Of a stretch of 64,000 nucleotides of DNA, positions 26,274 to 35,400 are shown one piece after another. The notes beneath the pieces were generated by a model, which was given only the letters and a program-made list of their open reading frames with translations, did not search any database and was not told the DNA's origin. Both the position numbers and the translations under genes were made by a program. How positions within the stretch are numbered: the first letter of the stretch is position 1; each line of letters begins with the position of its first letter. The stretch is from Microbulbifer thermotolerans (GTDB taxonomy: Bacteria > Pseudomonadota > Gammaproteobacteria > Pseudomonadales > Cellvibrionaceae). The DNA lies in the NCBI RefSeq assembly GCF_900112305.1, contig NZ_FOKT01000007.1, positions 73,398 to 137,397 on the forward strand, given 5' to 3'.

Positions 26274-26750
26274 GTGAAAATCGACCGGCACAATTTGCGA
26301 ATTCTGCGGGCGCTGCAAACCAATGCGCGCATCAGTAATCTGAAACTGAGTGAGGAGATAGGGTTATCCGAGAGCGCCTGCCTGGCGCGGGTCAAGCGTT
26401 TGACCAGCGAGCGTTACATCCGGGAATTTCGCGCCGAAGTGAACCTGGACAAAGTGCGTCACGCCGAGTTTTACGTCAACGTGGCCTTAAAGCGGCAGGA
26501 TGCCCGCACTGCCGAAAGCTTCCGCCGCGCCATCAACGATATTCCGCAGATCGTCTCCTGTGTGAAGATGTCTGGGGAGTTCGACTATATGCTGCGCTTC
26601 GTGTGCCCGGACGCGGCGGATTTCAATCGCGTGTCCGAGCAGCTGTTGGCCAACGAGGAGGCGGCTATCTCGCGCATGACCTCCCACCTGGTGATCGAAA
26701 AAACCAAGCCGTTTACCGGCTATCCGCTGGAGTTGCTGTTCAACGACTGA
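26274..26750 (+). CDS. Lrp/AsnC-family transcriptional regulator
   Basis: A 158-residue regulator. An N-terminal winged HTH (KIDRHNLRILRALQTNARISNLKLSEEIGLSESACLARVKRL) is followed by the RAM/ACT-like effector domain (EFYVNVALKRQDARTAESFRRAI, VSCVKMSGEFDYMLRF). Members sense amino acids and control their metabolism. The most likely target is the AruH-like gene immediately upstream. The start is GTG at 26274 with only a weak ribosome site; the frame opens at 26187 but the extra residues are not family-like. Its 3' end overlaps that of the convergent MocR gene by 11 bp. Confidence 0.93.
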   Translation: MKIDRHNLRILRALQTNARISNLKLSEEIGLSESACLARVKRLTSERYIREFRAEVNLDKVRHAEFYVNVALKRQDARTAESFRRAINDIPQIVSCVKMSGEFDYMLRFVCPDAADFNRVSEQLLANEEAAISRMTSHLVIEKTKPFTGYPLELLFND

Positions 26751-28152
26751 GCTCGCTGGCTATTTCCCCCAGCACTTGTAAATTCCGCTTCAAGCGCCGT
26801 TCCAGGGGCCAGCCGCAATTGATGCGAATGCAGTTGCGATAGCGTCCCAGGCTGGAAAATACCTGGCCGGGCACAATGCTGATATTGCGGGCGGCAGCGG
26901 CCTCAAACAGTGCCATACCATCGAAGCTCTCCGCCAGTGTCAGCCATAGGACAAAACCGCCGTCCGGGCGCGAAATCGCTGTTTCCGCCGGCATTACGTT
27001 TTTCAGGGTGCGGCGGTACGCGGTTAGCTGCTCCGCCAGCGCCAGGCGCAGGCGCTGCAGGTGGCGGCGGTAGTGGCCCGTATTGACAAAGTCCGCCAGT
27101 GCTACCTGCAGTGGCAGGTTCACGCTCACTGCCTGTGCGCGCCATCGTTGTACCGCTGACAACAAATACCGCCCCGGGGCGCACCAGCCGATACGGTAGG
27201 CGGGGACCAGTGCTTTTGAGAAGGCGCTGCACCAGAATACCCAACCGTCCCGATCCCAGTGTTTGATGGGGAGGGAGCGGTTCAGATCGAATCCACACTC
27301 CCCAAATACGTCATCCTCTATGACCGGGCAGCGGTATTCCGCGGCCCACGCGGCGATACGCTGCTTGTCGTTGACGCTGAGGCTGAAACCGAGTGGATTG
27401 TGGTGATTGGCAGTCACCACACAGGCTTTGACTTCCGGGTTTGCCATGGCGGCTTCCAGGGCCTGCATACGGATGCCGCTGCGGTGCAGTGGGATTTCCA
27501 GCAGCCGCCGATCGAGGCTTTCGATCAACTGCAATAGGCCGCTGAAGCAGGGGCTGGGCAGTGCGACGACATCCCCCGGCTCGGTCGTCAATTGCAGGGC
27601 GAGACAGATGGCGTCCATGCAGCCGTTGGTGATTAGTAGGTCCCGCGCGGGCAGGGCGAGGCCGTCCGTAGCGAAATGCTGTGCCAGCGCCTCGCGCAGC
27701 GCCTTGTCTCCTTGTGGTGGCGCATAGTGCACGAGGCGCTCCCCGAGTTTGAGGGTGGCGCGGTGCAGGCTGCGTTGCAGCTCTGTCAGGGGGATCAGTT
27801 GTGGGCTCAGCAGGGATATACCAAATGGTGCGCTGCCAGGGGTGGCGGCGGCGCGCTGTACCTGTTCGATTTCCGCGATATTGGTCACCACACCTGGCGC
27901 AGCGGTGAAATCCTGCAATTCTGCGCCCGCTTCCGCGTGGGTGGTATCCCGGACATAGAAACCGGACTGGGGGCGGGCGGTGATCAAGCCCTCGCTCTCG
28001 AGAGTTCGGTAGCACTGTATTGCGGTGGTGACGCTGACATTGTGCTGATGGGCGAACTGCCGCACTGACGGCAGCCGCTGACCGGCACCCCAGCGGTGCT
28101 CGCGAATTTCCCGCTGCAGCTGTGCTGCCAATAAGCGGTAGAGAGCGGCCAT
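26740..28152 (-). CDS. MocR-type regulator (GntR HTH plus aminotransferase-like domain)
   Basis: A 470-residue protein. The N-terminal GntR winged HTH (about 1-70: LYRLLAAQLQREIREHRW, RLPSVRQFAHQHNVSVTTAIQCYRTLESEGLI) is joined to an aminotransferase-like fold with HNPLGFSLS, IEDDVFGEC and the PLP lysine in SAFSKALVPAYRIGW. MocR proteins use PLP or a PLP-amino acid adduct as effector and usually control a neighbouring PLP-related gene. Here the divergent decarboxylase is the obvious target. The start at 28152 follows GGGGGTGA; the longer frame to 28434 crosses into the divergent gene. Start-to-start spacing with that gene is 121 bp. Confidence 0.94.
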   Translation of the reverse strand: MAALYRLLAAQLQREIREHRWGAGQRLPSVRQFAHQHNVSVTTAIQCYRTLESEGLITARPQSGFYVRDTTHAEAGAELQDFTAAPGVVTNIAEIEQVQRAAATPGSAPFGISLLSPQLIPLTELQRSLHRATLKLGERLVHYAPPQGDKALREALAQHFATDGLALPARDLLITNGCMDAICLALQLTTEPGDVVALPSPCFSGLLQLIESLDRRLLEIPLHRSGIRMQALEAAMANPEVKACVVTANHHNPLGFSLSVNDKQRIAAWAAEYRCPVIEDDVFGECGFDLNRSLPIKHWDRDGWVFWCSAFSKALVPAYRIGWCAPGRYLLSAVQRWRAQAVSVNLPLQVALADFVNTGHYRRHLQRLRLALAEQLTAYRRTLKNVMPAETAISRPDGGFVLWLTLAESFDGMALFEAAAARNISIVPGQVFSSLGRYRNCIRINCGWPLERRLKRNLQVLGEIASELSR

Positions 28153-28186
28153 TTCACCCCCGGGATTGATATGCCGAGGCAAATTG

Positions 28187-28258
28187 TACTGCAAAAAGCG
28201 CAAATTATTGTCTCTGTTTTGGTTTGGGCGAAGGCGGCAAACTGGTTTTTTTGCAGTT
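28187..28258. promoter_or_regulatory. Candidate MocR operator in the divergent promoter region
   Basis: TACTGCAAAAA (28187-28197) recurs in inverted orientation as TTTTTTTGCAGTT (28246-28258), with centres about 60 bp apart, between the mocR-like and decarboxylase starts. Spaced repeats of this sort are what MocR dimers typically bind. The second half-site is just upstream of the decarboxylase ribosome site (GGGGAG). Confidence 0.45.
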
Positions 28259-28273
28259 CGGGGAGAGTAACGA

Positions 28274-29647
28274 ATGTCAGAAGTCCGGAAGGAAGTGACA
28301 CAGTTTCGCGAGTTGCTGGAACAGGCACTCGAGGTCAGTTGTGAATTTTTACGCGGCCTAGAGCGTCGCCCCGCCGCTTGTATCGATGCGCCGCCGCTGC
28401 CATTGGAGTCACTACCTCGGCACGGTATGGGCACTGCGGGGGCCCTGAAGGAATTTCAACGCCGGGTGATGCCCTATCTTTCCGGGTCGGCGGGGCCGCG
28501 CTACTGGGGGTTCGTCACCGGCGGCAGCAGCCCGGCGGCTTTGGTTGGCGACTGGCTCGCGGCCGCCACTGACCAGAATTCGGCCACTTTCGGGGATTCC
28601 ATCGCTCCGGTGGTGGAGGTGCAGGTCCTGAATTGGCTGCGACAGCTTTTTTCGCTCCCGCCATCCTTCGACGGCTGTTTAACCAGTGGCGCCACCAGCG
28701 CCAATCTGCTGGGAATTCTTTGCGGACGCCAATTTGCCGGCCGGGTTCAGGGGATGGATATAGCCGCTGAGGGGGTGAGTGGGGCGAGTATCCAAGTGTT
28801 TTCCGCCTGCCCCCACGCCAGCAGTCTGAAGGGGTTGGCGATGGCTGGACTGGGGCGGAATAACCTGACCGCCGTCGCATGCGAGCCGGGCACGGAGCGT
28901 ATGGATACCGTGGATCTGGCGCGTGCGCTGTGCGCCAGCGATAGCCCCGGGAAAATCGTACTGGCTAGTGCCGGGACAGTGACCGGTACTGATTTCGATG
29001 ATTTAACGGCAATCGCTTCTCTGTGCCGAAAGTACAATGCATGGCTGCACGTGGATGGCGCCTTTGGTTTGTTTTCCCGCTTGCTGGAGGATAGGCGGCA
29101 TTGGACAGAAGGGATTGAAGCTGCGGACTCCATTACCTGCGATGCCCACAAGTGGCTCAACGTGCCCTACGACAGTGGTATTTTCCTCACCCGCCACACG
29201 GATCTGCTGGAACAGGTATTGGCCGTACCTTCTCCATATTTGCCGGCGGGCAACGGGCAGCCGCACTTTATGAACCGGGGGGTAGAGAACTCGCGCCGTT
29301 TTCGGGCATTGGCGCTGTGGTTCAATTTGCGGGCATACGGCCGCGAGGGCGTGGCGCAAATCGTGAAAGACAACTGTCTTCAGGCGGCGCAGTTGTCGAA
29401 GTGGCTGGCTTCTGCTCAGGGCTATGATCTGCTGGTGCCGTGTAAACTGAATGTCGTGGTGTTTCGCCCGCGAAATTGTCCAGATATCCGTGCCTGGCTG
29501 GACAGACTGAACCGAAGTGGTGAGGTATTTATGACCCCTGGGCAGTGGGATGGCCGCGACGCAATTCGCGCCGCATTCAGCAATTGGTCGACGACCAACG
29601 CTCATGTGCAGCGGGTGATTCGCTTGCTGGAAAACAAGAGTGACTAA
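28274..29647 (+). CDS. Group II PLP-dependent amino-acid decarboxylase
   Basis: A 457-residue fold-type I decarboxylase of the aromatic-amino-acid / glutamate / 2,4-diaminobutyrate group. It shows SGATSANL (138-145), the PLP-stacking His181 in PHASSLKG, Asp261 in HVDGAFG, and the Schiff-base Lys293 in CDAHKWLNVPYDSG. PRYWGFVTGGSSPAAL (75-90) is the substrate-side N-terminal loop. The substrate is not certain: members of this branch are often annotated simply as PLP-dependent decarboxylases or L-2,4-diaminobutyrate decarboxylase-like. It is divergent from the mocR-like gene, which probably controls it. GGGGAG precedes the ATG at 28274. Confidence 0.9.
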   Translation: MSEVRKEVTQFRELLEQALEVSCEFLRGLERRPAACIDAPPLPLESLPRHGMGTAGALKEFQRRVMPYLSGSAGPRYWGFVTGGSSPAALVGDWLAAATDQNSATFGDSIAPVVEVQVLNWLRQLFSLPPSFDGCLTSGATSANLLGILCGRQFAGRVQGMDIAAEGVSGASIQVFSACPHASSLKGLAMAGLGRNNLTAVACEPGTERMDTVDLARALCASDSPGKIVLASAGTVTGTDFDDLTAIASLCRKYNAWLHVDGAFGLFSRLLEDRRHWTEGIEAADSITCDAHKWLNVPYDSGIFLTRHTDLLEQVLAVPSPYLPAGNGQPHFMNRGVENSRRFRALALWFNLRAYGREGVAQIVKDNCLQAAQLSKWLASAQGYDLLVPCKLNVVVFRPRNCPDIRAWLDRLNRSGEVFMTPGQWDGRDAIRAAFSNWSTTNAHVQRVIRLLENKSD

Positions 29648-29712
29648 AGACGCGCCGATGAATGCAGCTTGTGTGAACAGCTGTCAACAATCACCTCAAG
29701 GGAACTGCACCA

Positions 29713-29729
29713 GAGGCGCAGAGCGCCTC
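29713..29729. terminator. Hairpin between convergent genes
   Basis: A perfect 7-bp stem GAGGCGC/GCGCCTC with loop AGA lies between the decarboxylase stop and the end of the DUF1566 gene. It lacks a T tract, so it is at most a weak bidirectional terminator. Confidence 0.35.
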
Positions 29730-29751
29730 ATTAAATTCCGCTACAGCGGTG

Positions 29752-30282
29752 TCACTGAATGTCGCGCACCAGGCGAAGAGCCTTTAGCTGTGTTCGCTCG
29801 CCGTAAGTAAATGCGCCGGAGTCAAAATCCACATACCACGAATAGTGCATATGGAATTTGGCGGGTGACGAAGACCAAACGCCAGCGGATGTGGCATTGG
29901 GAAACACGGCCGTATTGATCGCGGGCGCGGTGCATTGCAGTTCGACCAGGGAGCTCAGCTCGCGGATATTCGGCAGTCGCCAGTCCTGGTGGCCAGCGAA
30001 GCCGCCTTCGCGGTTGAATGTCGGCGCATAGGCCAGTGCTCCGGCCCAGTTAAGGGTCAGGGCCTCACCGTCCTCGCAGTTTTTTCCGGACATGCCTTCC
30101 ACGCAGGTGCGCCACATCAGGCCCAGCTTTTTATCAATAACAGTACCGTCATCCCGTTGTTCGAATCGTGCGGCGGGCGCGGTGGCAATGATCTGTCCTG
30201 GTTTACACTGCTGGGCGCACAATGCCTGCAGAGGCGTGGCCAGCAGTAACAGCAGAAATGTATTGCGTGCGGCAGTGATCAT
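29752..30282 (-). CDS. Exported DUF1566 (Lcl-C-like) protein, small
   Basis: A 176-residue protein with a signal peptide (NTFLLLLLATPLQALCA). A DUF1566 domain follows: TVIDKKLGLMWRTCVEG, WAGALAYAPTFN, HQDWRLPNIRELSSLVE, INTAVFPN, VWSSSP, WYVDFDSGAFTYG, LRLVRD. DUF1566 occurs in secreted and surface proteins, in some of which it is adhesive or lectin-like; its function is not settled. It is the last gene of the redox operon and overlaps the preceding DUF1566 gene by 4 bp (ATGA), so translation is probably coupled. Confidence 0.85.
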   Translation of the reverse strand: MITAARNTFLLLLLATPLQALCAQQCKPGQIIATAPAARFEQRDDGTVIDKKLGLMWRTCVEGMSGKNCEDGEALTLNWAGALAYAPTFNREGGFAGHQDWRLPNIRELSSLVELQCTAPAINTAVFPNATSAGVWSSSPAKFHMHYSWYVDFDSGAFTYGERTQLKALRLVRDIQ

Positions 30283-31148
30283 TTGTCCTCCGAGTTTTCT
30301 GCGCCCCAGTTCCTAACCAGCCGTACATGACGGCCATTGTCGCGGGGCAGGGGGGCGGCGTAACCGAGCTGGAAATTTACCGCCCAAGCCCTTTGGGGGA
30401 GTAATGCGTCCGGAGAGTAAGTCCAATAAAAGCCACTTTTTGTATTGGGGAAATAAGCGGTATCGATAGCGGGGGCGCTGCGCCCGAAGTGCACCAGGCT
30501 GGACAGTTCATTTAAGGTTGGCAGGCGCCAGTCGCTGTAACCGCACAGGCCCCGATGGTTGGTGCGGCTGACGAATTCCTCGATGTTGCAATAGGTGGCG
30601 GGTTGGCCCTGGACGTATCCGGTGCATTGCGCATAGCGGCTGTTCCAGTCGCCGATATGGCCGCCGTTGAGCTTCTTGTCCGGGTTGTACCAGGTGAAGA
30701 CATCGTCGGCGTCGTGGCGTCCGCGGTTGCCGTAAACACCGTCGCCCGGTTGTTTGACTTCCCACATCAGGCCGGTGATTTCGTCCAGTACACAGTTCCA
30801 GTTCTGTGCATCGGCGGGGAGGAATTCGCCATTTGCATCCAGTTTGCGGTACACAAAGCCCGCTGCGCCGTCGGCGTCGTCACCGGCGGTGACATCCCTG
30901 CCGTGGCGGCAGTCCTGCTGGCTCAGGATATCGCTCTCTACAGCCGTTTCCCCGGCCGCTTGCCCGCCCTGCATACGGGCGCTGCAGTCGCTGTTGACTC
31001 CCCGGGGATAGTCCGCGCCCCAGGTGATGCCGGTATCATTGAGTCCGTTTCGAGGCGGGGAATACTCCCCGCCGGATTTTGAGCACCCACCCTGGCTGGC
31101 AACGGCAACAGCCAGGGCGACAATCTGTGCATATTTTCTCGTTAACAC
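30279..31148 (-). CDS. DUF1566 lipoprotein
   Basis: A 289-residue protein with a lipoprotein signal peptide (ALAVAVASQGGC; lipobox QGGC, Cys22), so it is probably lipid-anchored to the outer membrane. A DUF1566 domain covers the C-terminal half (ITGLMWEVKQPGDG, FTWYNPDKK, CGYSDWRLPTLNELSSLVHFG, IDTAYFPNTKSGFYWTYSP, GRHVRLVRNW). It contains several Cys that may form disulfides. It is the third gene of the operon, 11 bp after the DUF1552 gene. Two DUF1566 genes side by side suggest duplication or a paired surface complex with the cellulose-binding fusion protein; this is inference. Confidence 0.85.
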   Translation of the reverse strand: MLTRKYAQIVALAVAVASQGGCSKSGGEYSPPRNGLNDTGITWGADYPRGVNSDCSARMQGGQAAGETAVESDILSQQDCRHGRDVTAGDDADGAAGFVYRKLDANGEFLPADAQNWNCVLDEITGLMWEVKQPGDGVYGNRGRHDADDVFTWYNPDKKLNGGHIGDWNSRYAQCTGYVQGQPATYCNIEEFVSRTNHRGLCGYSDWRLPTLNELSSLVHFGRSAPAIDTAYFPNTKSGFYWTYSPDALLPQRAWAVNFQLGYAAPLPRDNGRHVRLVRNWGAENSEDK

Positions 31149-31159
31149 CTTTTTTCCAC

Positions 31160-32401
31160 CTAGGCCAATACCCCGGGAATCACTTCGGATTGATAACCCT
31201 GATAGGCGGGGTGTTCGTGCGCCTGCAGGGCCACCGCCGCCGTGTGTATCTGGTGCAGAGGCGTGTAGGCGGCACTGCCGGAATCGGAAACGCCGCGTTT
31301 TATTACACCGCCGCCACCGGCCATGATCAGGGGAATATCGGTACTGCTGTGGGCGTCTCCGTTACCCATGTCGGTGACCTCGCAGACGATGGTGCTGTCG
31401 AGTACGCCTCTGTCCCGCAGGCGGCCGATCAGATAAGCCGAAAGGCTGCTGAGGTGCTTGCGCGTTTCCCGGTAGTGGGGATAGGTCGGATCGCCGCCGT
31501 TACCGCCGTGAATCGACTGGTGATAGGTGTCCTTGAAATCCAGATAGGGCAGGGAGAACTCGGCGCCGTCATTGCCGAAGGTGAGGGAGCAGGAGGCGGT
31601 GATATTGCACTCCAGTGCCAGCGCGATGATGTCCGCCTGAAGTTCCGCCTGTTTTTGAAAGGTGGAAAACTCGATCGGGAATTCCTCCGGCGCTGTGGCA
31701 CCGCCGCAGGAGAAACCGCCACCGGCCAGGTCTTGCAGGCGCCGCTGGGTTTCCTCTATCGCGGTCAGATGCGAGTCGAGGCGCTGCTGCTCGTAGGTGC
31801 CCAGTTTGTTTTTCAGTGCGTTCACGGCCTCCAGGTGGGCGTCCACGGCGTTTAATTTGGGATCGCCACCGCCGCCCTGCAAATTGCCGAACAGGCGGTT
31901 GAAGGCGTTAAACGGGTTGTCTTCGGAGGGAACAACGGAGCCGTTGTCTTTGGTGAAACCGCCGCCGCCGTTGCTGTGTACCCCCAGGTTGACGTAGGTA
32001 AAGGGCAGGTTTTCGCCCAGAATTCTGCCCATGTTGACGTCGAAACTGTCGCCACCCCAGCTGTTGTTGATGATGGTCGGCATAACGCCGTGCCCGCCGC
32101 GGTGGTGGCTCATATTTTTGAGGAAGTTGCACTCACTGGCGACAGTGCTGTACGGCTGGGACATATCCCCGAAACTGGTCAGGTCGGCGTTGGGGTACCA
32201 GTGTTCCGCCAGGGCGCCGTCGGGTACATAGATGACCACGGATTTGTTGGGGGCTGTTTGCGCCTCGGCCCAACGGGAAACCATCATGCCGGAGACCAGG
32301 GGAGAGGCGCGCATCAGTCCTTTGCTGATGCCCGCAGCGGCGAAGATTTTGAGTAAATCCCTGCGCCTTTTATCAAATTCATTTTTGTATCGCTTTGCCA
32401 T
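31160..32401 (-). CDS. DUF1552 family exported protein
   Basis: A 413-residue DUF1552 protein. The N-terminus FDKRRRDLLKIFAAAGISKG resembles a twin-arginine signal (RRXXLLK then hydrophobic), implying folded export. Family blocks seen are VVIYVPDGALAEHWYP, FLKNMSHHRGGHG, INNSWGGDSFDVNMG, ECNITASCSLTFGNDGAE and CEVTDMGNGDAHSS. DUF1552 genes usually sit next to DUF1587/1592/1588/1585 (planctomycete-cytochrome-type) genes, exactly as here. The biochemical role is unknown, though the domain resembles sulfatase-like alkaline-phosphatase-fold DUF1501 proteins. It lies 54 bp downstream of the large fusion gene. Confidence 0.9.
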   Translation of the reverse strand: MAKRYKNEFDKRRRDLLKIFAAAGISKGLMRASPLVSGMMVSRWAEAQTAPNKSVVIYVPDGALAEHWYPNADLTSFGDMSQPYSTVASECNFLKNMSHHRGGHGVMPTIINNSWGGDSFDVNMGRILGENLPFTYVNLGVHSNGGGGFTKDNGSVVPSEDNPFNAFNRLFGNLQGGGGDPKLNAVDAHLEAVNALKNKLGTYEQQRLDSHLTAIEETQRRLQDLAGGGFSCGGATAPEEFPIEFSTFQKQAELQADIIALALECNITASCSLTFGNDGAEFSLPYLDFKDTYHQSIHGGNGGDPTYPHYRETRKHLSSLSAYLIGRLRDRGVLDSTIVCEVTDMGNGDAHSSTDIPLIMAGGGGVIKRGVSDSGSAAYTPLHQIHTAAVALQAHEHPAYQGYQSEVIPGVLA

Positions 32402-32455
32402 TGCTTAAACCTTTTATTCTGTGATTCGCCAAAAAGTCAGAGCGGGGGCCGCGCC

Positions 32456-35400
32456 TTAGCGCGACCACTCCTTGCGATAACGGACTGCATCCAGTGTGCT
32501 CAAACTTTCGAGCATGGAGCGGGGGTTCTCTTGCACCAGCGTATCGGTCATATCGGCGATGGTGCAGGAGTATCCGTCCTTCTCGAGCGGGTCGAGCTGT
32601 CGGCCCTCGGGGTTAGTGCTATCGATGGTGTTGTGTCCGACACCGAGCATGAACCGGAACATATTCTGAGACAGGCAGGACTGTGCGCTGGGCAGTGTCG
32701 CCAACACTTCTCCCAGTCCCCGCGCGCCTTCGAATTCGATCCATTCGCCACGGTTGCTCAGCACATCGGGTGCATAGAGACGTCCACTGGCATCGATCGT
32801 GTTGCCGTTGAGGTCGACAGTGCGGGGATTGCCCACCGCGTCAAAGTCTTCCATACCGCCGCCGAGGGGGTTGATCCACTCCTGGTGGCAGTTCAGGCAG
32901 GGGCTGACAGAGGTCAGGGCCTCGTACTTCATGCGGTTGGTTGTCGCCGGGTCCGCGATAAGGTCCGCGAGCTCTTCAATACGGTCGGCGCGGTCCTCGA
33001 TGATGCCGGCGGGCGGATTGGGCTGATCCTGACACAGCATACGGCGGCGTACCCGTACTGAGCGGCGGATCGGTGACGTCTCGATGCGCTCGGCCCAGCG
33101 GGACATAAACGCACCGCTGGTCAGAATGCCGCCGCGATCCGTGGTGGTGACCCGCTGGAACTCATCGCCGGAGACGCCGCCAATGCCGTAGTGCTGAGCC
33201 AGAGGGCCGTTGACGAAGGTCCAGTTGCCGTTGTAGAGCGAGGCGAAACTCTCGCTGCTGTTCAGCATGACTTCGGCGAAGACTTCACGGATTTCCTGCT
33301 GCATATGCGGCGCTACTGCTTCGAAACCGGGCCAGGTGGCCTCGTCTTTCGGCGAGTAGTCGAGGTTGTCCGTATCCAGCCAGCTGCCGACAAAGTCGCC
33401 CATGGTGTTTCTCGCCTCGGGCAGATTCAGCAGCCGCTGCGCTTCCTCCTGAATTTGCGCCGGATCGCGTAGCAGATCGTTGCGCGCTTTTTCCAGGGTG
33501 GTTTCGTCCGGCGTGGAGCCGGTGAAGGAGTAGCTCAGCCAGGTGGCCATTTCGTAGGACGTCAACTCGTAGGCGTCTGCGTCGATTGCGTTGTTTGCCG
33601 GATTGAGTTCACCCAGCTCGTGGCGGTACAGGAACTGCGGTGAGGACAGCATGGTCATCAACGCCAGCTGGATGCCCGAATGTACGTCGCCCTCGGTAAC
33701 GGTGCCATTGGCCAGCTCGGAATAGGTGGCGATTTCCTCGCTGTCCAACGGGCGGCGGAAAATTTTCGGTGCCAGTTCGTTGATAAACTGATCGACACAG
33801 TCCTGGTTGAAGGAACTACAGTTCAAGGCCGGGGCAAAATCTCTCGCCGCGGACCAGGCTGCGATTTCCTCGGCTACGGTCAGATAACTGTCGTAGGCGG
33901 AGGTGACGATGGACGCGTGGGCGTTGTTGATGAAATAACTTACCCGGTAGTCTTCCGCCAATCCTTCTGCAGCATTGAAGTCTACGCCCAGCAGATCCTC
34001 GACCGTATTTTGGTACTCGGACCGCGTGAGGATTTTCAACTGGCGGGCGCCGTAGCGGACAATGTCACAGTTCGGCGGCGTCTGCTCTTCCCAGAAAGTA
34101 TCGGCAATATAGTTGCCGACCTTGTTGGCGCAGTCCCCGTCACAGGCGGCAGGATCGTTGCGGGGCATGGACTGCTCGATATAGCTGATCATGAAATCCA
34201 GGTCACGAGGCTCGTTCAGCGGTACTCCCACCCTGCCGCCGTCGGCGGCAAAACCGTGACAGCCGGCGCACATGGCGCTGTAGATTTCGTAGCCCGTCAT
34301 ATTGCTGGTATCCGTGCCGCCGCTGCTGGACGAACCGGAACTGCTGGATGACGTGCTGGAGCTGCTGGACGAGGAGCTGGAGCTGCTCGACGAAGAACTG
34401 GAGCTGCTGCTCGACGAACCACCCGGGCCACTGCAGGTGGGCAGCGTAAAGCTTCCATCGTGGTCGCCCTGGAAGCCGAATGTAGTGCTTTCACCAGGTT
34501 TGAGGCTGCCGTTCCAGTCAGCGTTGCTGAAGGTGGCTGTGTTCTCAGAGACGCTGCTGTTTGAATTCCAGTTGCCGGTGATTTGTGGTGGTTCATCGAA
34601 CTGGAGCGTGACTTCCCAGCTGCTTACAGCACTGCTGCCATTGTTGGTGACCGTGACGTCGAGCTGGTAGCCGTTGTTCCAGACATTGTCGTAGGTCACA
34701 GCACAGGAGATGCCACCGTCGGTGCCACCGCTGGACGAGTTGCCCGAGGTGGAGCTGCTCGACGAGCTGCTGGAACTTGAGCTGCTGCTTGAAGATGAGC
34801 TGCTGCCCGATGATGACGAGCTGGAACTGCTGGAGCCGCTGTCGCCTTGCGCAACTATGCGGTGCAGGGTGCCGCCGACAATATCCGCCAGATAAATTTC
34901 ACCGCTGTTGGATTCGCCGAAGGTGGCGATATTTAACGCGGTGTCAGCCAGGGGATACATGGTGTCGGTGTAGGCCCAGACTTTTCCATTCTGATAATCA
35001 CCAAAGATATAGGCGCCATTTAGGCCCGCGATTTGCGTGCCCCGGTACACATAGCCCCCGGTAATTGATTGGCCTTGATCGTGATCGTATTCGAACAAGG
35101 GGTCTTTGTAGGGGCCACTGTCTTCACAGCTATTACTGGTGGTGTGGAAGCCTTCCCGGCAGCGCCAGCCGTAGTTGCCGCCTTTTTCAATAATATTGAC
35201 TTCCTCGTATTCCGCCTGGCCGACATCCGCGAGCCAAAGATCGCCGGTGACCCGGTCGAAACTCCAGCGCCAGGGATTGCGCAGACCATAGGCGTAAATT
35301 TCCGGCTGGCCGCCACCGTTTGCGAAGGGGTTGTCCGACGGGATGCTGTAGGGCGAGCCGTTGTCCACGTCGATTCTGAGCATGGCGCTGTGCCAATTGC

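Noticed and set aside
34302-34900. Short repeated units (GCTGCTGGA-like) that look like a tandem repeat or array
   Set aside because: They are the codons of the polyserine linkers in the CBM2 fusion gene, not a CRISPR or satellite.
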